DNA of 9,775 nucleotides from Candidatus Dojkabacteria bacterium (lineage in GTDB: Bacteria > Patescibacteriota > Dojkabacteria > GCA-002793355), in assembly GCA_015489555.1 (NCBI GenBank), contig WFZN01000053.1:1-9775 (forward strand), written 5' to 3'. A program made the position numbers and the translations under genes. Positions 5,673 to 9,775 of the stretch are shown here, piece by piece; position 1 is the first letter of the stretch, and each line of letters begins with the position of its first letter. The notes under the pieces were generated by a model, which worked only from the letters and a program-made list of their open reading frames with translations, ran no database searches and was not told where the DNA came from.

Positions 5673-5785
5673 GGGGCGTGGGGCGAAACGGTGTAGGTTA
5701 AAAGGCATAAGTTACAGTCTTTTAACAGATGTATTAAGGGGTTGCATATGGTTAGGTAGCCAAAACCCGTTTCGCCCCACGCCCC
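5673..5785. repeat. 113-bp element bounded by perfect 19-bp inverted repeats, with an inner hairpin
   Basis: The left arm GGGGCGTGGGGCGAAACGG (5673-5691) is the exact reverse complement of the right arm at 5767-5785. The outer stem can extend by GTTG/CAAC beyond a one-base bulge. The 75-nt AT-rich interior holds a second stem, GTTAAAAGGC (5697-5706) with GTCTTTTAAC (5717-5726), 10 bp with one G-U pair and a 10-nt loop. No coding frame, no T-run after either arm and no flanking target duplication are seen. It lies between dgkA and the isomerase gene, 42 nt before the latter's start. It may be a structured RNA, a small non-autonomous mobile element or a chromosomal palindrome; the sequence alone does not decide. 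Confidence 0.85.
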
Positions 5786-5815
5786 TCAACCTTAGCGCCT
5801 CCCTCCAAAAACTGC

Positions 5816-5821
5816 TATAAT
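5816..5821 (+). promoter_or_regulatory. Extended -10 promoter (TGCTATAAT) of the isomerase gene
   Basis: A perfect TATAAT with TGC before it ends 6 nt upstream of the ATG at 5828, so transcription should begin on the start codon. No good -35 occurs at 16-18 bp, and no Shine-Dalgarno is present. The inverted-repeat element ends about 30 nt further upstream. Confidence 0.65.
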
Positions 5822-5827
5822 AAAACA

Positions 5828-6793
5828 ATGTCACAAAACTTACATCCTATAATAAAACAAACCTACAACGATATAAAATCCGTAAAAATACAAGGAGCCA
5901 CAAACGTGGCAATTGCAACCTTTGAAACCATATTAAAATGGATAAAACAAACAGACATAATAAACTTTCAAAGATTCCTAACTGAGCTTAAACATAACCT
6001 AATTACCCTGGCCTTTGCACGCCCAAACGAGCCCCTTGCCGTAAACGGAGTACGATACGTTTTATATAACTTATCAATTCACCAAACAGAACTTGAATCC
6101 GAAAAAATATTTAAAATACGCAAACTCGTTGAAGAATCAGCTCAAGAATTTCTAGATATAATATCTAGGTCAAAGAGTGAAATAAAAAAATGGGGTACGC
6201 CGTTTATCGCGCCATATAAAATTATATTTACCCACTGCCATTCATCAACCGTAGAGTCAATTATAATTAAATCTGATCAAATAAATAAAAAAACAATAAT
6301 AGCAACAGAAACCCGCCCACTTTATCAAGGCAGAATTACTGCGCGTAATTTAATTAAAAACGGGGTTGACACCATAATGATTGTAGACTCTGCGGCTGCT
6401 AGATTTATTGCCGACGACTCAATCCTACCAGTAGACGTAGTACTTATAGGGGCAGATGAGATACTCCCCACAGGAGATGCTATAAATAAAGTAGGTAGCT
6501 TTGGAATAGCCCTTAGTGCAAACGTATACAATAAACCAACATATATAGTTACCCCCTCTTTAAAACTGAACATGTATACAGATCCAACTCAAACCAGAAT
6601 CGAAATTAGGTCTCCTGAAGAAATCTGGAAAACCGCCCCTAAGGGTTTAAAAATAATAAATCCTGCCTTTGAATTAATACCAAAAAAATTTATAACTGGT
6701 TTTATTACAGAGTTTGGTATTCTTGAACCTCATGAACTAAAAGCTACAGTAAAAAAACATTACCCTTGGGTTACCTATCAACTTGAACAGTGA
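5828..6793 (+). CDS. Ribose-1,5-bisphosphate isomerase-like protein (eIF-2B alpha/beta/delta family)
   Basis: This is a cytosolic enzyme of the eIF2B/methylthioribose-1-phosphate isomerase superfamily. The nearest match from memory is archaeal ribose-1,5-bisphosphate isomerase, which makes ribulose-1,5-bisphosphate from the product of AMP phosphorylase and so feeds RuBisCO. Length (321) equals that of the archaeal enzymes. Seen: a helical N-terminal domain, residues 1-120, then a Rossmann-like domain with FTHCHSSTV (Cys137, the presumed catalytic cysteine), ATETRPLYQGRITARNL (159-175, close to the archaeal ETRP..QGKITA segment), IVDSAAARF (185-193), GADEILPTG (208-216, Asp210, the presumed acid) and AINKVGSFGIALSAN (218-232). 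The QGxITA and DSAA segments favour this function over a translation factor or MTR-1-P isomerase. AMP phosphorylase and RuBisCO genes are not in the window, so pathway membership is inferred. The gene is leaderless by its promoter. Its last 23 bp overlap the oppositely oriented PH-like gene. Confidence 0.85.
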   Translation: MSQNLHPIIKQTYNDIKSVKIQGATNVAIATFETILKWIKQTDIINFQRFLTELKHNLITLAFARPNEPLAVNGVRYVLYNLSIHQTELESEKIFKIRKLVEESAQEFLDIISRSKSEIKKWGTPFIAPYKIIFTHCHSSTVESIIIKSDQINKKTIIATETRPLYQGRITARNLIKNGVDTIMIVDSAAARFIADDSILPVDVVLIGADEILPTGDAINKVGSFGIALSANVYNKPTYIVTPSLKLNMYTDPTQTRIEIRSPEEIWKTAPKGLKIINPAFELIPKKFITGFITEFGILEPHELKATVKKHYPWVTYQLEQ

Positions 6794-7541
6794 GCTTTTG
6801 CCTTTGGGAGTACTTTTTCAAAAATTTTACACTACGCATAGTCAGGTTTCTTAACTCCTCTGCTAGCTTGTCCTCACGTTCTATTATCTCATCTGCAGAA
6901 ATAATATCAAATGGAGGAACGTATTCTCCATATGTAAATTTGTCCCAAGCTCCTTGATAATCTACTATACGATATTCCAGAAAATGTCCTAAAAACAACA
7001 TCATTTCACGTGCTTGCTTTAAAGAACGTACCACAACAGCTAAAAAGGGAGGATAATTAGCATTTGTCTTTATGTACAACACATAGTAACGGCCTTTTCT
7101 AGCAAACCAGAATTGTTCTAGATTATCCCAAGAATACAAATCCTCTCCTATACGTACCCCTCTTAGTTCAACTGTAAAAAGAAGCTGCCTTGGCTTTATT
7201 TTCAATACTAACCAATACAAAAAAGCAAACATAATCGTAGTAACACTTATTATCCACTGTTGTACCCATAAAAAGTACCCAGCTATTAAAAGTGCTATCC
7301 ACCATACCCTTTCAAGCTCCATACCATATGCTCTTACGGGTAATTTATCCCAAACAAGGTCAGCGTACAATACCTTATTTACTTTCCAATCACGTTTTAT
7401 ACCAAAGTCAAAGATATGACCCTGCTTTTTCTTCCAGTCTTCTAATAATCTAGAAACCTTAGTCTGCAGTTGGTCAGCCTCAAGCTGTACAGCTTTTGAT
7501 ACTCCGGCTGTAGTATCTGACGTATTTTTAGGCTGTGTCAT
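6771..7541 (-). CDS. Membrane protein with two transmembrane helices and a PH-like cytosolic domain
   Basis: This 256-residue protein has no assigned function. It resembles a hypothetical family seen repeatedly in CPR genomes, with a helical hairpin in the membrane followed by a PH-like beta domain; this is recalled, not searched. Seen: a charged N-terminal coiled-coil-like region (15-45, QLEADQLQTKVSRLLEDWKKK); a linker with DLVWDKLPVRAYGME; two hydrophobic helices at about 79-95 and 98-114; a PH-like stretch at about 116-190 (LLFTVELRGVRIGEDLYSW, NLEQFWFARKGRYYVLYIKT, FLAVVVRSLKQAREMMLFL), with the usual 'FTV..-GV.IG..LYSWD.L..FW' pattern; and a charged C-terminal helix. The ATG at 7541 is supported by TATAAT ending 5 nt upstream. 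It stands alone as a unit, tail to tail with the isomerase gene and overlapping it by 23 bp. A membrane scaffold role is only a guess. Confidence 0.8.
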   Translation of the reverse strand: MTQPKNTSDTTAGVSKAVQLEADQLQTKVSRLLEDWKKKQGHIFDFGIKRDWKVNKVLYADLVWDKLPVRAYGMELERVWWIALLIAGYFLWVQQWIISVTTIMFAFLYWLVLKIKPRQLLFTVELRGVRIGEDLYSWDNLEQFWFARKGRYYVLYIKTNANYPPFLAVVVRSLKQAREMMLFLGHFLEYRIVDYQGAWDKFTYGEYVPPFDIISADEIIEREDKLAEELRNLTMRSVKFLKKYSQRQKLTVQVDR

Positions 7542-7546
7542 GTTAA

Positions 7547-7552
7547 ATTATA
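7547..7552 (-). promoter_or_regulatory. -10 element (TATAAT) of the PH-like membrane protein gene
   Basis: A perfect TATAAT on the minus strand ends 5 nt before the ATG at 7541, with TG immediately upstream. No clear -35 or Shine-Dalgarno is seen. It is the fifth leading gene here with this geometry. Confidence 0.55.
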
Positions 7553-7617
7553 CATTAACCACCCTACTACCCTATGTCCACTATTGTATGTCTACTATCC
7601 ACTAACTACTTTACTAA

Positions 7618-7812
7618 TCAACCTTTTAGGTAATTTACCTTGTCTTTTAATAAGCTCATATGTAAATTTGATGTTTTCCCCAGTATTTGTAGATCTGGTT
7701 TCAAGCAAAATCCTATTTTGGGGAACACCAAGTTGTATGGCAACTTGTGATTAAGTAACATGCAATTCCATATTTTGGTAGCATATTCGATTATCTTCTT
7801 TGAAGACATCAT
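7618..7812 (-). CDS. Small ORF of unknown function, doubtful
   Basis: This 64-codon frame begins with two consecutive ATG codons (7812 and 7809), 10 nt after the stop of the three-helix membrane protein, and ends in TGA. The peptide (MSSKKIIEYATKIWN, then LPYNLVFPKIGFCLKPDLQ) has no membrane segment, no recognised domain and no Shine-Dalgarno. It could be the last gene of the MgtC operon, the remnant of a longer gene, or chance. It is listed because the strand, the spacing and the lack of any competing gene agree with an operon tail. Confidence 0.35.
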   Translation of the reverse strand: MMSSKKIIEYATKIWNCMLLNHKLPYNLVFPKIGFCLKPDLQILGKTSNLHMSLLKDKVNYLKG

Positions 7813-7822
7813 AGCAAATCGT

Positions 7823-8191
7823 CTAATCTAATAATTTAGAAAACAAAAAAGTTACAAAAAACAAAAAAACCACGATCCATATTAATATTAACCTATTACT
7901 GATTAATCGAACCCTTGGCTTTTTAATATTAACTACAGCTTCAATAAACAACATAACAACACTTACAAAAGACGTAGCACTGATTGACATTATTACCACA
8001 ACTGTAACAATACGCAAAATAACTATCTGACCTGTTGAATTAAATGGCCTCATTTGACCTACAACTATCAAATAGTACAACGTCCACATGGCTAACAAGG
8101 TACCTGCAAATAAAATGAGAATCTTACGCTTATTTAATCTTAAATACACGAGCATTAGCTGAAGGCTGTTACCGATTCGGGCTTTAACCAT
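7823..8191 (-). CDS. Small integral membrane protein, three transmembrane helices
   Basis: This 122-residue protein has no recognised family. Seen: a short basic N-terminus with a probable amphipathic stretch (residues 1-22, ending RLNKRK); TM1 at about 24-44 (ILILFAGTLLAMWTLYYLIVV); TM2 at about 58-86 (IVILRIVTVVVIMSI and onward); a positively charged loop KKPRVRLISNR at 90-100; and TM3 at about 101-118. The positive-inside rule puts the N-terminus and the 90-100 loop in the cytoplasm. The ATG at 8191 lies only 4 nt after the MgtC/DUF4010 stop, which implies co-transcription and probably translational coupling, since there is no good ribosome binding site. The tight linkage suggests that it works with that membrane protein, but no function can be named. 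Confidence 0.7.
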   Translation of the reverse strand: MVKARIGNSLQLMLVYLRLNKRKILILFAGTLLAMWTLYYLIVVGQMRPFNSTGQIVILRIVTVVVIMSISATSFVSVVMLFIEAVVNIKKPRVRLISNRLILIWIVVFLFFVTFLFSKLLD

Positions 8192-8195
8192 ACTC

Positions 8196-9569
8196 TTACG
8201 TAAATAACAGATAAGTTACAACCCCTGCAAGTACACTCAAAAATACATAGCCTAAAATCGCCAAACCCGCATACTTTCTTAAAACCTTATCTTTTGCTAA
8301 CGTTAATACATAGATTAGTTTTGCAATAAAATTTACAAGGTTTATCAATGTAATACCCCAAATAGCAAGCTTAATTGTGAAAATCCCGCCTTCTACTAGC
8401 TCCCCTACAGTTAAAATTGCCATATCTACCCCTAAAAATCCTAACAAAGGAACTGTCAACAACACAGCTTTTTGACCTAACAGATTAAACACTATACGAA
8501 CCAAAAATGATATTACTACATACATCATTGCAAATTCGAAAGCCACGCCAAGATTCAATATGTTCGTATTTAATTCTAACTTTAACGAATTGTTAGTACT
8601 GGATTCTCTCAAATCCGTAGTAGGCATAAACCATCTTTTAAAAATCATCCACAGTATACTCCCCCCAACAAACAATATAGCCATATAAACAAATAATGCA
8701 AAAGCCACCGAAGAAGCGATGGGAACCACCACAAAAAGTACGCTCACAAAACTTGGCAACTGAGCGAGGATAACCGCCAAGATAACAGGTGCTACTGTCT
8801 TAGATATCCTCATTGTTACCAAAGAAACAGTAGTTGCGGTTGATGACAAAGCCCCCCCAACAACAGCCTCAAGATATAAAGTTTTTAATCCCCTTACAAA
8901 CTTTGAAAAAAGATACGTAAATAGGTTAAAACCTGTAACCAGGGCAATAATAAAAGCGACCTTAAACGGATTTAAAAACTTAACTTCTAGAATTTTAAGT
9001 AAAAATTCTGGCATATTTGATACACCCGAATTTGCCCCCAACATTCTCCAAATATCAAATATCGAGTAAATCTTATCTGGCAAAAGGGGTAGTAATAAAA
9101 CCACAAACAATAAATAAAACAACATGCGCTTTAAATCATCTTCATCAAGTTTAAATGCAAGCTTCTTAAAACCTCTCTTAAGTGTCATTATCGTGACAAC
9201 AACTAATGATACCGCGATAATCTGCGATGTTCCCAACGTCTTTAAGGCATATAAAAACCCCAACAAAAACGTAATGAGCGCACTAAGCTCCATACTTAGG
9301 CTACGAGCCTTACGGTGTATTAAGTGGTCAAAATAATAAATCCCGACTAAAATCGATAGCATAAACATAAACATTATTACAAAAAGCTTTGCCACAGTGT
9401 ATACGTATCCGTTAAGATACCCTAAAACTGCAAGAAACATAAACGTACGAATCCCTCCAAGCATTAACTTGCCCCTTTTAGCATGAGTAACCTCATTACG
9501 TAAGCCTATTAGCCCGCCAAGAAGTATAAGAAGAACAATATCTTTTACAAACGAATCTACATACAACAT
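8196..9569 (-). CDS. MgtC/SapB-type N-terminal domain fused to DUF4010, polytopic membrane protein
   Basis: This 457-residue inner-membrane protein has roughly eleven or twelve hydrophobic helices. MgtC proteins affect Mg2+ starvation, acid and phosphate homeostasis and control of F-type ATPase; the function of the MgtC-DUF4010 fusion is unknown. Seen: the MgtC signature LLGGLIGLRNE at 16-26 (the usual form ends LERE) and GGIRTF at 38-43; a short polar linker KLDEDDLKRML at 140-150; then DUF4010 features, namely FLNPFKVAFIIALVTG at 198-213, GGALSSTATTVSLV at 238-251 (the conserved SSTATT) and GFLGVDMAILTVGEL at 377-391 (a variant of the DvDA motif). The acidic/charged linker around 314-335 separates two groups of helices. 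Length fits the fusion family. The ATG at 9569 is 7 nt after the preceding stop, and the three-helix gene follows after 4 nt, so it is the core of an operon of three or four genes. Confidence 0.9.
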   Translation of the reverse strand: MLYVDSFVKDIVLLILLGGLIGLRNEVTHAKRGKLMLGGIRTFMFLAVLGYLNGYVYTVAKLFVIMFMFMLSILVGIYYFDHLIHRKARSLSMELSALITFLLGFLYALKTLGTSQIIAVSLVVVTIMTLKRGFKKLAFKLDEDDLKRMLFYLLFVVLLLPLLPDKIYSIFDIWRMLGANSGVSNMPEFLLKILEVKFLNPFKVAFIIALVTGFNLFTYLFSKFVRGLKTLYLEAVVGGALSSTATTVSLVTMRISKTVAPVILAVILAQLPSFVSVLFVVVPIASSVAFALFVYMAILFVGGSILWMIFKRWFMPTTDLRESSTNNSLKLELNTNILNLGVAFEFAMMYVVISFLVRIVFNLLGQKAVLLTVPLLGFLGVDMAILTVGELVEGGIFTIKLAIWGITLINLVNFIAKLIYVLTLAKDKVLRKYAGLAILGYVFLSVLAGVVTYLLFT

Positions 9570-9576
9570 AATATTA

Positions 9577-9771
9577 TTATGCCTTAGTTTCTGTCTTTTT
9601 AGCCCTTTTGATCTTTACTGACCTATTTTTTATGGTTTGTTTATCTATATACTTTAAAATGTTCCTAAAAACCTTTCTGGTGCTTTCTTCTAGTTCATAT
9701 TTATAAGGCGGAAATGGAACCCCCTCACGCGCAGTTACCCCCTCTAATATCCAAAATACTCGCTCACTCAT
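9577..9771 (-). CDS. Small basic-tailed protein at the window edge, possibly partial
   Basis: A 64-codon frame starts from an ATG at 9771, but the frame stays open to the right edge, so the true start may lie outside. The peptide has a hydrophobic/aromatic beginning (SERVFWILEGVTAREGVPF), a helical middle (EESTRKVFRNILKYIDKQ) and a strongly basic tail (KNRSVKIKRAKKTETKA). I do not recognise it. Its stop lies 7 nt before the MgtC/DUF4010 start, so it is probably co-transcribed. The basic tail could bind nucleic acid or acidic lipid; this is inference. Confidence 0.5.
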   Translation of the reverse strand: MSERVFWILEGVTAREGVPFPPYKYELEESTRKVFRNILKYIDKQTIKNRSVKIKRAKKTETKA

Positions 9772-9775
9772 ACCA

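Noticed and set aside
5673..5785. Rho-independent terminator of dgkA
   Set aside because: The stem is long and GC-rich, but the loop is 75 nt and neither arm is followed by a T-run, so the structure does not fit an intrinsic terminator.
5673..5785. Insertion sequence or CRISPR repeat
   Set aside because: There is no transposase frame, no evident target-site duplication next to the arms and no repeated unit-spacer pattern. A non-autonomous element remains possible.
6325..6573. 82-codon minus-strand frame
   Set aside because: It is antisense to the isomerase catalytic region.
7553..7617. Repeated TCCACTA motifs between the PH-like gene and the small ORF
   Set aside because: Only two short imperfect copies in a low-complexity C/T/A-rich stretch; not enough to call a repeat or an operator.
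9124..9336. 70-codon plus-strand frame
   Set aside because: It is antisense to the MgtC/DUF4010 gene.

Overview
The window looks like chromosomal DNA of a Candidate Phyla Radiation (Patescibacteria) bacterium, perhaps close to Microgenomates or WWE3. This is inferred from gene content and was not checked against any database. The pointers are: AT-rich, K/N/I-rich coding; a TraG/VirD4-like ATPase next to a VirB2/TrbC-type 'T4SS pilin'; a membrane protein with a PH-like domain of a kind common in CPR genomes; a bacterial diacylglycerol/undecaprenol kinase beside an archaeal-looking ribose-1,5-bisphosphate isomerase; tRNAs without encoded CCA; and mostly leaderless promoters. TGA acts as a stop (the isomerase gene ends in TGA), so the UGA-Gly code of Gracilibacteria does not apply.

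Layout. (1) Positions 1-4792, all on the minus strand, read from right to left: a 122-residue protein with a disordered N-terminus and an amphipathic helix; an 834-residue membrane-anchored secretion/conjugation ATPase; tRNA-Lys(TTT); a two-helix pilin; a 220-residue helical protein; and an alpha/beta hydrolase that runs off the left edge. (2) 4793-5286: an intergenic stretch, then tRNA-Ser(TGA) on the minus strand, divergent from what follows. (3) 5287-6793, plus strand: dgkA, then a 113-bp element bounded by perfect 19-bp inverted repeats, then the isomerase gene. (4) 6771-9775, minus strand: a PH-like membrane protein whose 3' end overlaps the isomerase gene tail to tail; a small doubtful ORF; a three-helix membrane protein; an MgtC/DUF4010 membrane protein; and a small ORF at the right edge.

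How it fits together. The left block looks like a reduced type IV secretion or pilus locus: coupling-type ATPase, major pilin and two unrecognised small proteins, with no VirB4, VirB6 or VirB8 visible here. The isomerase suggests the AMP phosphorylase / R15P isomerase / RuBisCO route of nucleoside salvage, but its partner genes are outside the window. DgkA would supply lipid-carrier phosphate or phosphatidic acid. The MgtC-type operon is probably a stress or ion-homeostasis membrane module.

The most unusual signals are non-coding. Five genes that lead transcription units each have a TATAAT-like hexamer ending only 5-8 nt before the start codon, which predicts leaderless mRNAs. A long GC-rich inverted repeat lies between dgkA and the isomerase gene. 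A second GC-rich palindrome lies inside the ATPase coding sequence and shares arm sequence with the first. A run of eight G just inside the 220-residue gene decides which upstream start codon is in frame.
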